Origin: Colletotrichum lupini
Lineage: Eukaryota; Ascomycota; Sordariomycetes; Glomerellales; Glomerellaceae
Length of the DNA: 64,000 bases
NCBI RefSeq assembly: GCF_023278565.1
Contig: NC_064679.1
Span: forward strand, 2,046,001-2,110,000
Direction of reading: 5' to 3'
Both the position numbers and the translations under genes were made by a program. Positions 1 to 11,900 of this stretch are shown here, piece after piece (positions within the stretch are counted from its first letter, which is position 1; each line of letters starts with the position of its first letter). The notes under the pieces are model-generated. The model was not told the DNA's origin. It worked only from the letters and a program-made list of their open reading frames with translations, and did no database searches.

Positions 1-690
1 CCAAGCTTCTATGCGACGTAGCTTCACGAGCAAGTACATAGCAAATGTCGAATGAGGAAAGGCAAAACGAATGATGATGCGGGCTAATTCAAGACAATAA
101 GGCACAAAAGGCTGGAAAGCCACAAATCACGATTCCCATTATTCATGTCATTGACCACTTGTTGGAAGAATCACCGGACTGTGTCGTCGCGGGTGATCGG
201 GAATAGTTGCCACGAGTCAAATGCCCCATTCTTTGCTGGAGACATCTTGCAGATGTATTGTCAGCCTAATGTGGCGGCAAGCTGAGCGTAGTCCACAATG
301 GAACTCGGAAGTAAGAACCCAACCTTCAGTGGAGCACAAACTTCGTGAGGGAATTTATCAGGAAATGGCTGCTGCCCCGATATTCCGATCAAATCGTATC
401 CAACTTCGGCTACAGTGTTGGCTTCTCGGCTTTGCACCCTCTACACATGGTGACATGGACAACTCACCATTGATAAATCATCTGCAGAACCAAACATGGC
501 AGTACTATGTCACAATAGTTCTGGATACCTCAAGCGTGGCGGAGACGTTGATACGATGCTAGTTTCCAAGAGTATCCTTGATCGATGATCCAATGTCTGT
601 CATCCAATGGCGGCCTCTGGAATGGGGAGATGGCAGTTTTCTGAAAAGGCAAGAAGAGGCTATTGTTAGCGTCGGAATCCGGAACCGACA
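1..690. other. gene-poor upstream stretch
   Basis: I see no intact gene here. Short open frames exist but are interrupted and lack recognisable domains. Base composition is ordinary and CA and TG dinucleotides are common, so this part is not RIP-mutated. It may include upstream remains of the decayed fragment annotated at 691-897. Confidence 0.5.
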
Positions 691-897
691 ATGGATTACT
701 TGCAGTCGGTAATTAAGTTGGCTGAAGCGAGTGGCTTAGCGGCGGGAGCGAAGCATTTGCCAGCAATCCCGATGCAGGGGCTGGAGGCTCAATTAAGCAG
801 TAACAAGACCTTTTTGGTGCCTGCGCATCAGTCTTGCGATCTCGGGTACATGGCAAAGGTGATGATGGCCAGGCAGGCTTCTAGGGACCCGCGTTGA
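691..897 (+). pseudogene. possible decayed polyketide-synthase ketoreductase fragment
   Basis: A 68-codon open stretch reads, near its end, like a broken fungal PKS ketoreductase nucleotide-binding segment. A KTFLV strand is followed after a gap by DLG, then MMARQA and SRDPR. Intact KR domains have the order KTYLLVG, DLG, WMV-RGAR, SRNPK. The glycine-rich loop is damaged and about six residues between RGA and SR are missing. About 300 bp downstream, another frame gives a weak resemblance to the later KR motif (ARGIMGAPM). There is no continuous gene around it. I infer a fragment of a dead biosynthetic gene from pattern resemblance only; chance similarity is possible. Confidence 0.28.
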
Positions 898-1713
898 TCA
901 AAGTTCAGGCTCCAAATTGTGACTGACAATGTTCCAGATTCCGACCAAGATTCCATGCGGTTGAGAATGACGGATTCTACTATGGAGATCCGATTCCTTA
1001 CTCAGTCGCTCTTCTCGTACAGCGAGGCACAGCAAGCTCGGCATGCGAGGGAATCGATGAGAATTTTCCCTCGTAAACTGGGATGCCCCTGACTCGACAG
1101 CAACTAAAAGAGGAACCCTAGTGGACGCACTCTCCACCACATACCTTGTCAGATCATCTGATAACTGTCCAGCAACCGCAACGACATTGAGAGCCCGCCC
1201 GAGGAATAATGGGGGCCCCGATGACGCCGAGCCAGTGAGCGGACTCGACTTCCGCGGCAACCTGAGAACCGGATACGACAGACGTCACTTTGCGGTCGGT
1301 CAGCAGTGGCGGTGCCGGCTCGCCGGCTTAAGGAGCGATTCCCGCTTCGCCGGACATCGACGCTAGGGGCAAGTATTTCGTCTAGTCCTTCACTCCATCA
1401 CGGACAATAGATCCTTTGGACGAATCATATCTTGTTGATGAGAGGTTGCTCTGGATCCGCATGCATGTGTATTGGTGATGATCTCTTAACAGCGTGGGTC
1501 CGCATATGGGATCAGCGATGGGTCAGACATTGCAGGTACGCGATAATATAAATCTTTTCAAATCCATCTGCTCGCCGTGCATATCTGTCAAGTTCTTGTT
1601 CTTCGCGCCGTTCTTTTCAATCGTTATTGTGTTGGCTCAGACGTCCATTGCGCATCCAAAGTGCGTTCCCTTCTTTACAGCACCCGCCTGTCGCTGATCT
1701 CGTAGAAACCAAT
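898..1713. other. intergenic region upstream of the siderophore transporter
   Basis: No supported gene. The stretch contains overlapping short frames on both strands without domain signals, and it includes the promoter and 5' leader of the transporter starting at 1714. No clear TATA element was found. Confidence 0.5.
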
Positions 1714-3767
1714 ATGGCCGCCAACGCTTCGACAACGCCTCATGTGTCTGAGGAGAACCATGTTGCCGGCGAAAACGACATCGAAAAAAGCACTGCCCAG
1801 AACTCGGTTGATATCCATGCCGAGCCTATGAAGCTCGACTATGAGGAGGATCCCGAGCACAAGCAAGATGGTGTCAAGAAGGTGGAGGCCATCACCTCAG
1901 TGTGGTCTTGGAAGATGCTCTGGGTTGTCTTTGCCCTGTAAGTCTTTGCGTTATTATCATTCCCCCTGCGAAGGCTCTCCACCACCGCCATGGAATTCTT
2001 TCGATCGACGCCTAATTGTTTTTACACAGCTTGTACCTCGTTTCCTTCACCGACGGCCTCTTACAATCTGTCCAGAGCAACCTGACGCCTTACGTGACCT
2101 CCTCATTCGGTCAGCATGGATTGCTTGCGACTACCAGCATTGTCTCCACGATTCTCGGCGGTGTCTCCAAGCTCACGATCGCCAAGATTATCGATATTCG
2201 CGGCCGTGCGGAAGGCTTCGCCGGCATGGTCTTCCTCGTCACCATCGGCATGATCATGAAGGCTACGTGCCAGAACGTTGAGACGTACGCTGCCGCGCAG
2301 ACGATTTTCTGGGTTGGTCATCTTGGGCTCATCTACATCATCACTATCGTTCTCTCCGATATGACTTCCCTGAGAAATCGTATGACTATCATCGCTCTGA
2401 ACGGCACGCCGACGATAGCCACGACTTTTGCCGGTCCTGAGATTGCGCAGCTGTTTTATGATGAGGTCAACTTCCGCTGGGCATTCGGCGCCTTTGCCAT
2501 CATCTTGATCGGTTTCAGTGTTCCTGTCGCTGTTATCTTCTTCTTGAGCGAGATCAAGGCCAAGAAGACTGGTTTGATCCCCCTTAAGCAGAAGACCCGG
2601 TCTACCTGGGAATCTACCAAGCATTACTTCATCGAATTTGACGGTACGTAGCAACTACTTCCAAAGATACAAATCACCCCTCGGAGCTTGAATTGCTAAT
2701 GATTCTAGTTGTTGGCTTGATCTTGGTGATGGCCGGATGGTCCATGCTTCTGTTACCATTTTCTCTTGTCTCCAATGCCACCCATCAGTGGAAGAGCCCT
2801 ACGATCATCTGCTTGATTGTTTTTGGCGTCATTGGATTGGCTCTTTTCGCTCTATGGGAGAGAAACTTCGCCAAAGTCTCCCTGTTCCCGTACCACTTCT
2901 TGAAGGATAGAACCATTCTGGGCGCCTGCTTGGTATACGGTATCATGTTCGCCTCCATCTAGTAAGTTGACACTGATATAACGGCGTCTCCATGCCAATC
3001 CTGTATTAACAGCCATCTTTAGCTGCTGGGATTCATATTACCAATCTTATTTGCAAGTCGCGCACAATCAAGATATTACGAGCTCTGGCTACATCCTCAA
3101 TGCCTTCAGCTTGACCTCTGCAATCATTTCTCCCTTCATCGGAGTGTGAGTCCACTTTTACATTAGTCAAAGACCTTTTACTAACCCTAATCCAAGTGCG
3201 ATTCGATACACCGGCCGCTTCAAGTACATCGCCCTTTCCGGAGTACCTATATGCGTCCTCGGCACTGCGCTACTCATTCACTTCCGTACCCCGTCAACCA
3301 CCGTTGGTTACCTTGTCATGTGCCAGATCTTCAATGGCGTTGCCAGCGGCATCTTCAGCATCTGCTCCCAAATCGCCATTATGTCGTCTGTCACTCACCA
3401 GCAGATCGCCATTGCTCTCGCGTTGCACGGGCTCTTCGGTTCCATCGGTGCTGCCATCGGCTTAGCTATCGCTGGTGGTATCTGGAACAATGTTCTTAAG
3501 AAGAACATCTATGCCCAGCTCCCCGAAGGCAGCAAGGACCTTACTGCAAGCATTTACGCCAGTATCGAAACGCAGCTCTCGTACCCCATGGGCAGCCCTA
3601 TTCGCACGGCGATTATTGCGGCATATGCAGACGTTCAGCGGAAGATGGTCATTGCTGGTTGCGCCTTCATTCCCCTAGTGCTTTTGTCCTTGCTTATCTG
3701 GCGTAACATCAACGTTAAGACTGTGGAGGAGGAGAAGGGAAAACAGACGAAGGGAACTGTTTTCTAA
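1714..3767 (+). CDS. MFS siderophore-iron transporter (Sit1/MirB type)
   Basis: Encodes a 594-residue polytopic permease, by family expected to import ferric siderophores by proton symport. Five exons join in phase: 1714-1937, 2030-2643, 2709-2961, 3023-3145 and 3197-3767, with GTAAGT, GTACGT, GTAAGT and GTGAGT donors. About 75 hydrophilic, acidic residues precede the first membrane helix, as is usual in this family. The first helix contains the hallmark VSFTDGLLQSVQSNL. Exon 4 begins with the family-typical CWDSYYQSYLQV segment, and a TGRFKY loop follows. The first ATG of the open frame sets the start, in the context CCAATATGGCC. The short basic tail ends just after the last helix. It converges with the FAD oxidoreductase gene across about 300 bp. 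No siderophore synthetase is visible in the window, so the substrate is unknown. Confidence 0.9.
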
Positions 3768-4070
3768 TCTGTACTAGCACTCTTCATATACCTAAACGCC
3801 TGCGTTTCGCTGTATATGTTCCAAGATAACCCATTGAAACGGAAATTTTGGAGAGGGTAGGACTTCCCTATTACTGCTTAGACTGTAATATGTTATTTCA
3901 AAATCTTCTTGACAAATGTTCACATTATTGACCTTCTCGCCTTATCTAAATCATATAATTTTCATGAAATGATCACATTTCTCAGATACACTCCAGATTT
4001 TGCCTATGTTTAGACAAGGGGGTTTCCCGTAATGAAGTTTGATTAGGCATTATAGACTAAGAACACTTCC
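3768..4070. other. convergent 3' intergenic region
   Basis: AT-rich spacer between two convergent genes, presumably holding both 3' UTRs and polyadenylation sites. No open frame of note. Confidence 0.6.
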
Positions 4071-6276
4071 TTACTTCGGACAAAGTCGCCCGTTCTGAGT
4101 TGGGTAATACTCAAGCTGATCCGTAATGTACCAATCCTCAGAACCTACAGCCGTTGTCGCATAAAGTAATCCCCAAGGGTCGTACTTCTGCTTCAGCTGA
4201 TACAAGTAGTCGTAGTTGCTGCCGTAGAATGCCTGTTGCCAGTTCGGCTCGTTGATGTCTGCCTCGTTGAGATACGCTCCGGCGCCGGGACTGGCTTCAC
4301 GCCATGGCTGCAGCATCTCCACCAAATTCTTGTTCGCAGCAGCGATCTCTGCAGGAGTGGCCTCCTGACTCCATATGGTTCCCAGCATCGCGTGCATCAA
4401 AGTCTCGCGGAAGGCCGGGTTCACGGCATTAGTTTGGTTGACGGAAGGATTGACTGCAGTCTTGAAGTTGTATCCAAGCATCATGCCAGCAGCCTCAACA
4501 CTTTGACGCAAAGCCTTCGTCTGCGCAGCTAGCTTGCTTTCATTCTCCCAGTTGGAACGCGGGAAGAGGCGGGAAGCAGTGTGGAAGTTCCACGCACCAA
4601 CGACTTCGGATTCTGCAGGCCAAGTGTTTATGACAGTGTTGAGAACGCCGTCGAATTCGGTGTACTTGGGATCGGCGACGGGAATATGCAGAGCAGAGAG
4701 ACTGGAGAATAACGGTGCAGAGACGGCGGTCAATTTGGCTGTATCCATACCATTTCCCCATTGAGGCGCCATGGAGAAGCTGCAAGTTGTTGTTGGAGCG
4801 CACATAATGGACCAGTAGCTGTACATGCCAGCATCGGCATAGACAGGGAATTGGGCAAACACAGCGTCGACGCCAGACCAGAAGGTCTCCGTGGAGACGT
4901 TGTTGCTAGTTGCGAAGCTGTAAGTAAGCGTAGTTACGGAAGTCTTAGGGTAGGCTCGGATGACGAGCGACGTAACGATGCCCCATGTGCTCCCACCTCC
5001 TCCACGGAGGGCAAAGAACAGATCCGGATAATTCTTTTCGTCTACAGAAACAAATCGTCCATTCGGTAGGACAACCTCCATTGAGAGAACTTGATCGGCA
5101 GCGACACCATACTTGGACATCAATGGGGAATGCCCACCCCCGGCGGTATATCCGCCACCGATACCGACAGTCTATCTGAAGCATCAGAAGAGTTAAACGA
5201 AACCGAAATGACAGCGGGAAACCTACGCGGGCAATACCACCAACAATATGGAGATCAAGCTCATCGGCTGCCTCGTAGAGCTTCAGGGCCTGGATACCAG
5301 ACCCAATCTTGAATGCTGGACCAATGTATCCAGATATTCGGTGATGGTATTCAGTTCCAAGGTACTGGATACTTTGCAAAGCATGAGTCCATATCGAAAG
5401 CGCGCCGCCACCAGAGGACTTCGCATTGAAGTCATGTCCCTTGTTCTTAACGATCAAACGGACGTTGAGATTGCGAGCGAAGTTGACCGCAAGCTGGATC
5501 TGGGCTACGTTCGTGACCTTGACAACATACGAAGGGTTCCCCCCCTGAGTACAGTTGGCGCCGGTTCGAGCGATGCTCGGAGGGACACAGCTGACTCCCT
5601 CAAAGATGGGGTAGTCTAAGCCAGTTGGCTCAGACATTCTTCGATGTTGTTAGCGAGCCGCCCATAATTCCCTGCATAGACTTAGCTTACTGATATTGAG
5701 GGGTTGTCCACGCTGCCGTAATCTCATTGCACTTGGCCGCATCGTATTGAGGCCAGTCCGTGTAGCATGGCGCAGCAGCAGGAACCCCGTCAAGCAGCGC
5801 ACCTCCCATGAGAAGGTCAAGTAAGAACCAAGTTAAGTCAGACGGCCACGCGCGATCACCGGGGAATACCTTGCATGAACGCGCAGTTCGCTTCTTAACG
5901 GCAGCTTTGCCATCGCCAAAGTCAAACGCAGCAGTGCCAGTAAGATTGTACGTTGTTAAGTTTGCGATTACGTCTGCCGTAAGTTGAGAAGATTCAAAGT
6001 CGAAATACTCGATCCCTGATGGGGCCGCATCAGATGCCACAGCCTGAACTGCGGGAGCAATGGTCTCGGCTGTGATAGCTACTTGAGAACATGGTCAGCT
6101 GAATCCCAGATTGTAGTGTGCTGGCAGATTTATGTGTATGAGTGTAAAAAGGCTAGATGAAAGACACGAATTGTTTGCATACCGGAGTTATCGCTGGCGT
6201 CACCTTCTTGGGCTGTTTGGCTCAAAGCCAAGTCAGCAAACGATATTGCTATGACCAAGGCCGACGGGCGCAACAT
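4071..6276 (-). CDS. secreted BBE-like FAD-dependent oxidoreductase (isoamyl-alcohol-oxidase-like)
   Basis: A 664-residue flavoprotein of the PCMH/berberine-bridge-enzyme superfamily, probably oxidising an alcohol or sugar-like substrate outside the cell. Exons in transcription order are 6276-6183, 6078-5691, 5638-5227 and 5171-4071, and all junctions keep phase. The N-terminus (MLRPSALVIAISFADLALSQ) looks like a signal peptide. Residues 35-160 carry the extended N-terminal part seen in fungal isoamyl alcohol oxidases, with a WFLLDLLMGGALL segment. The FAD domain contains GHDF (His229, the expected 8-alpha-histidyl flavin site) and GGGYTAGGGHS. The C-terminal BBE segment has an NYDYLYQLKQKYDP-type ending. 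The cysteine used for a second flavin bond in classic BBEs is absent: the position reads A-R-T-V-G. An open frame extends upstream only through a non-ATG codon, so I use the ATG at 6276. Confidence 0.88.
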
Positions 6277-6377
6277 AATGCCCAGTTGAAGGTTGACAGA
6301 ACCCAAAAGGAGCGAAGAGATACCAACAAGCACAGCTACCAGGGATCAATCCTATTGAGCGCATTCTACGGACTCCC

Positions 6378-6384
6378 TTTTATA
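6378..6384 (-). promoter_or_regulatory. TATA box of the BBE-like oxidase gene
   Basis: On the minus strand the sequence TATAAAA lies about 100 bp upstream of the chosen ATG at 6276, a normal distance for a fungal core promoter with a short 5' leader. Assigned by position and sequence only. Confidence 0.5.
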
Positions 6385-8428
6385 CGTGCGACCTCCTGGT
6401 GGGATTCAACTCGCCGGGCTTGACCCGAGTCGGTAATCTTTGCTATCGACTGGGTTATGGGCGCATAATCCACCAAACCCAATATTTGGATGGGGTCTTC
6501 GAGACATGTATGGCAATGTCATGTGCGCCTTGGAGTTCGATCGGAATCCGCCACTAGCATTGTTTGGACGGCCGGTCATGAACTATCTGATCAAGTTAGC
6601 TTCTCGTCGGGAAAGTGTCCAGAAGAGGGCTGCTCGGATGTGAGATACCACCCGAGAGCCCATAAGCACAATCGTTCCACCGTCTAGAACTTTAGACAGC
6701 TCCATAAGTGACCCAGGGTCCTGGCTGACGGTGGAGCACGAATGTATCCACAAGCAGCGCATCACTCAACTCAGGCAAGGGGATCATGGATGCCATGGCT
6801 GATGCAAGAAATAATACACATGTTCTGATCACCGGCTTGTGCTTCTCGATTATGACATGCCCAATCGACACGGCTTTCCGTGTGGCTCTTGTTTCCGAAC
6901 CATTGTGTCCTTGACATCTAGAATTTGAGCAACTGCGAATTTCGAAAGCTCCATTGTCAAAATACCAATTATGCGACCACGCAAACTTTGTTGAGATGTG
7001 CCATCAATACATCGGACCATCATACGTGTACCACGGGCTGAAAAATGCCGCTGAAGGAAGCAACCACCGAAATTGTTATCTAGACTACGCCTCCGGGCTG
7101 CATATTGGCCTGTTTTCCAACAAGAACTTTTGTACAAACAACACCGGCAGCAAGGAGTCCGAGCCAACGGCTTTCTATCCCGGCTTTTTAACTAGGTTCA
7201 GTGGCTAACACATGTTGGACATCCAACGGCGACGGGCGGCAACATTGAAGTAGGCGGGGACGCGCACCACTTTCTTCGGTTGTTGGCGCTAAGGCGTGGT
7301 GTTCTCCATACAATTGCAAGGGGCACCGGGGCAGTAGTAGATGTTCAACAACCAACAAGGAAGGGGTCTGATGGATGGAAGAAACCCCTGCAGTTTCTCA
7401 CAAAATGAAGTTGCAAGAAGGAACGAGGCAAGGGAGGCTGCCCAGACGACATTAAGTTATCTGCAAAACGAAGATATCCATCGACTACAGGGATGACTAC
7501 TCACTCATCAACTCTTAAAGCTGACCAATTGTATACTATACCAATGCAGAGCCAAATTCGAAGTTGTTGGCGGGGAATTCATCATTGAAATACATGGTAA
7601 TGAAGTTTTCTGCGTTGCTCCATCATGAGATACCGTTAATGATAAACCAGGGGTTTCCCGAGTCTTAGGAATATTGTCGGCGAATCCTGCCAACTTGATG
7701 TCTACTGTCTAGACGTCTTGAGAGATTGCCATCCGTTGACCCATGCTTTATTTTGAGTCCTTCTCAGGAGATGGGACTCTAAGACGTTCATTTTGAAGGG
7801 GCCAGCATCAAATTGTTATGCCCTGGAGAACTCACTCTCGTCCTGCAAGAAGAGTGCAGGAAGGGTAGGTGTGGCCGTGGATGTTCCTCATCATCGGGGC
7901 ACAGTCATGAACCCAGCAGATCGGGTGCGCTTGCGTCGATGCGGACCTCGGAAATATGGCTTTCGTCTTTTGCCAGATGCCGAACAGCTCGCAACTGGCG
8001 CAGACGAGAGGATCAGGTCACCGGCCCGCCTAGATGCAGTCTTCGCAAGTGCCCCGGAGATATTCTGCTTAACATCCCGGTCTCCAAAGTCTCGAACGCC
8101 CTTTCTTCATCTCTCTTCTTCAGTCGTGCAAGTGGAATGGACCAAGGATACTGAAGCAGGGCATTGTAGCCACAGGGATAGCATGTGCCGCAATCGTACT
8201 GATAAAGGAGGAGCCAAAGACCTTTTGCAAGATGGAATGTTGGTTGGATGAAGTTTTTGGCATGTTTTCCTGTCCGGCAATTCCATAAATCATTGACTGT
8301 GCACCTTGCTTCGTTGAATACCATGAACCTCATCTACCCCAGCTGATATTCAACCACATGGTTCGGAGAATCATCACCTTCTTATTCTACGGCTTCTTTA
8401 TCTCAGTTGGAGTAGTTCCAAACCCAAG
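6385..8428. other. 2 kb stretch without a supported gene
   Basis: Ordinary base composition. Open frames of about 100 codons occur on both strands (for example minus 6850-7167 and 8013-8333, plus 7793-8251), but they overlap one another, lack domain signals and show no convincing splice structure. I cannot exclude decayed genes. The right end holds the promoter of the rhodopsin-domain gene. Confidence 0.5.
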
Positions 8429-9268
8429 ATGACGGAAGCTCCCACTAGTTGGCTACAGAACCTTGGCATTGCCATTGAGATCGCTTGCCCAACTCTGGCA
8501 CTCATTGCGATAAGTTTGCGACTCTACATCAGAATTGATACGAAGACCCTCGGCTGGGGTATGTTCTGCTCGTAAACACTTTATCTTTCCCATGAAACTG
8601 ATCGTCACGCCCTAAGATGACGCCTGCATATGTGTCGCGATGGCTCTCTCAATTGCCCTAGCTATCGGATCTATTATATGTAAGTCTAGACTCATCAAGA
8701 ATCAGAGTTACCGAAATACAAGCTAATATCCGCTCATCTATCCAGGTATGAAAGAGCTCTACATAGGCAGTCACTATTGGGACGTTCCCTTGCTCATGAA
8801 CCCGACGACAGGAATGATCTGGATCTACATTGTCGGCGCTGTCTACAATCCGATTCTCGCACTGGTTAAACAGTCTGTCCTCATCTTCCTGATCCGTTTC
8901 TCCGGTGTCAAAGACGTAGTGAGATACGTTGTCTGGGCAACAGCTACATTTAATCTCGCGCTCATGATCGCCACCTTTGTTGCTGTCATTTTTCAATGCA
9001 CGCCCATTGAGAAGAACTGGAAACCAACCTTGGCAGGGAGTTGCATTGAGCAATTCTCGTTCGGAATATCTACTGCATGCTTGACTATTCTGACAGATCT
9101 TGTCTCTGTTGGTCTCCCATTTTACATGTTCCTGGGCTTGAAGATGCAGAAGAAAAGGAAGATTGGGCTGATGATTGTTTTCATGCTCGGAATCATGTCT
9201 GCAACCTTGTACCATTCCACATTCTCGTACATTACGTTTTGCTAACTGTGTATTACTGGCAGTGTTAC

Positions 9269-9281
9269 AGCCGTGAGCGTC
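9269..9281 (+). repeat. left copy of 13-bp target-site duplication
   Basis: AGCCGTGAGCGTC lies directly before the LINE and is repeated identically at 11888-11900. It belongs to exon 4 of the interrupted rhodopsin-domain gene. A 13-bp duplication is within the range produced by target-primed reverse transcription. Confidence 0.92.
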
Positions 9282-11887
9282 TTGGGAGGGACCTCACTGA
9301 GGCCACCTCCCGGGCACAGCAGATTCTGGACGACACTATCACCTAGGGCAGGGATAATGCTGTTCGGTTTGATCCCGAGAAGACCGAAGTCCTTTATCTC
9401 ACGAGGCGGACCTCGCCGAGGGCCGGAGATATCGCCCCCCCCCCTATCTACTACGGTAATAAGGAGATTAGACTACACGAGAAGGGTATTACAAAGTAGC
9501 TGGGCATTACCTTTGATAAGAAGCTGCTTTTTTATAGCTATATTACTAACTACCGAAGTAAGGCTAGGTCTATAGCTAGCTATATTAAAGGTCTTAATAA
9601 AGTTTTTAATAATACGCCCCCCGTTATTATGCGCAAGGCGATCTATACTATCGTTATCCCTAAGGCCTTATATAGTACTAAGCTATAGTACCCCGGCCCG
9701 ACCCGACTTATTTTTAAAGTTAGGGTTAACTCCGAGATACGTACCTAACTAGAAGTCTAATACGGGCTAAAGTCGGTTATTAAGACCCTCTAGACCCCTA
9801 TTAACATCGCCTTAAGGGGCTCTCTCTTAGTATAGCAGACTATACTAATTACGGTACTACTGCGCGAGGCGAGCACTTTATTAATAAAGCTTCTCTTAGA
9901 CTCCCTTAGAGACCGCTACGCCGTTAGGCTTTTTATATTAAACTACTCTTATCCCCTAGCCTAGAGGATTTATAATTATAAGCTACTACGTAACCATAAG
10001 AACCCCTCTTACTTAACTACGCTTACCTAAGTAACTAGTTAAGTCGAACGTCCCTTATAACTAGCCTTATTACCCCGCGACTTCTCGATTATAAGTAACT
10101 CTAATAGTACTTAAGAAGTAACTAAAATAGAGGAGATATAAAGCTATTATAAATAGTATAAATCTCTCCTTACTACGTATATTATAGCCTATATAAATAG
10201 GTTATAAATAACTCTAGAGGTTATAAGCTTCGGGTATATTATTTACCGAGGACCGTAACTAATTTATTTTAAGTACTACTACCTCCCCCGGGCCGAGGTT
10301 TTTAACGCTAAAATAAAAGGGGCTATTATAAGTCTTTGCGCGGCGCTAGGGCTTAGGAATAAGTCTACTATAGCTATTACGGTCTACTTAAATAACTAGG
10401 CCGCTATTAAGTACTTAAATAGTACCCCCCCCTTATCCTCTTAATATACTATTCTCGAGTTTAAGGAGCTTACTAAGAACGCTAGGGTCCCCGTTACCTC
10501 CTACTAGACGCCTAGCTATAAGGGCATTATAGGGAACGAGATAGCGGACTAGTTAGCTAAAAAGGGCACTACTATAAGTCCCCCTAACCTACTTATACGC
10601 CCCTTAACTACTACTTATATTAAGTATCGTACCCGGGAGAAATAGCTAACTATACTTCGGGGCTAGTAAGAGGATTACTAACTGGACTCTTATAGGGCCC
10701 TCGCTTTACTTATTAATAACATAGCGAGCCCCGAGCTAAAGTCGCTTACGTAACACTAGCTCTACTAGCTCCTTTTAGCTAGGTCCGGCTATAGGGACTA
10801 CGCTATATATTATTACTTATACGACTACGACGATACTAACCTCTACTACTTATATAAAAAAGAGAAGGTACCTAACTATATTTATTACTACTATCTAGTC
10901 TCGCATAGGGGCACGCTATAGTTTACCTAAACTAACTTCGTTTAGTATTAACTTAATAAAGACTAGTCTACTTATATTATACTACTACAGAGCTCCCGGT
11001 TCTTTATTAATATCTACCCGAAATAAACCGATATTTATTAGAATTAGGTTAGCGCGCGCGGAAGTGGCTACGGTAATACTAGACCCGTATCTATTACTAA
11101 ATAGTACGGCTATAATAAAAGTCTCGGGGTGCCCCCCTTAGCCCTTATACTAATAGACCGACGCGATAGGACGTGCTATATAGTTCGTATCCTAACTAAC
11201 TATTTAGAGCAGACCCTTTTAGGCCAAACCCCCCTGCCGTAGTAGGTTTGCTAATACGGCCGTTAGCTCCCCTAGCGGACATTAATCTTATAGGGCGAGC
11301 ACGTCGATACGGCTCGTTTAACCGGGATACGTAATAGGTTATATACCCCGTCGGCCCTGCGAAGCTTATATTTATATATAGTAGTACTAATAATAGTATT
11401 ACTCTTTATCTATATTATACTAACACTTTACCTCACTACATAACATATTATATTACCTTATAATATAATATATATTATTTACTTCCTCCCTTTACTTTAT
11501 TACTTTATACTATACTACTCTCCCTTTACTTACTAAAGGAGCTAGACTCTCTACCTCGGGTATTAATGCTTATTATAGTATAATAACGGTTTTCTTATAA
11601 ATATATAGAACACTACTTAGTTAGTTTATTATATTACTAGCGTAATACTTAAACCTCGCCGGGTATATCTACCCTAGGTTATAAGATATTATAGGGGGCC
11701 ATGCTTAGGTAGAAGGGTTAATTTTAGAGTATATATTATATTATCTTATAAGAGGGTATTATATAGGCTCTACGGGGCACGGCATACGGTCTTATAATTT
11801 TAACGCGATGTAGTCGCCTTTTGCCTTACTTAAGGACATCACGGCGTAAAATAGTACAAACAAACAAATAAACAAACAAACAAACAA
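9282..11887 (+). mobile_element. 5'-truncated, RIP-degraded LINE (non-LTR retrotransposon, Tad/CgT1-like)
   Basis: A 2.6 kb insertion bounded by a perfect 13-bp target-site duplication. It ends in a CAAA/TAAA-repeat tail (about 11857-11887), typical of LINE 3' ends. The left end opens inside a reverse-transcriptase domain; frame remnants include FDPEKTEVLYLT near 9370-9410. Further on are an RNase H remnant near 10500-10575, recognisable as a decayed GHxGIxGNExADxLAK motif (now SYKGIIGNEIAD-stop-LAK), and a cysteine-poor C-terminal remnant. Stop codons are frequent, nearly all TAG or TAA at positions where W or Q codons are expected. Domain order (RT, then RNase H, on the plus strand) and the tail agree on orientation. 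From about 9530 to 11690 CA and TG dinucleotides are almost absent, while the outer 150-250 bp at each end still contain them. The element cannot encode a functional protein. Confidence 0.9.
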
Positions 11888-11900
11888 AGCCGTGAGCGTC
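11888..11900 (+). repeat. right copy of 13-bp target-site duplication
   Basis: Identical to 9269-9281. It directly follows the CAAA-repeat tail of the LINE, and the host reading frame resumes immediately after it. Confidence 0.92.

Noticed and set aside
2103..2654. 183-codon frame antisense to the siderophore transporter
   Set aside because: It is a shadow of the opposite strand's coding sequence, with no independent domain or splice support.
6130..6333. Start of the BBE-like oxidase at 6333
   Set aside because: The codon at 6331-6333 is GTG on the minus strand. The ATG at 6276 begins a good signal peptide and was used instead.
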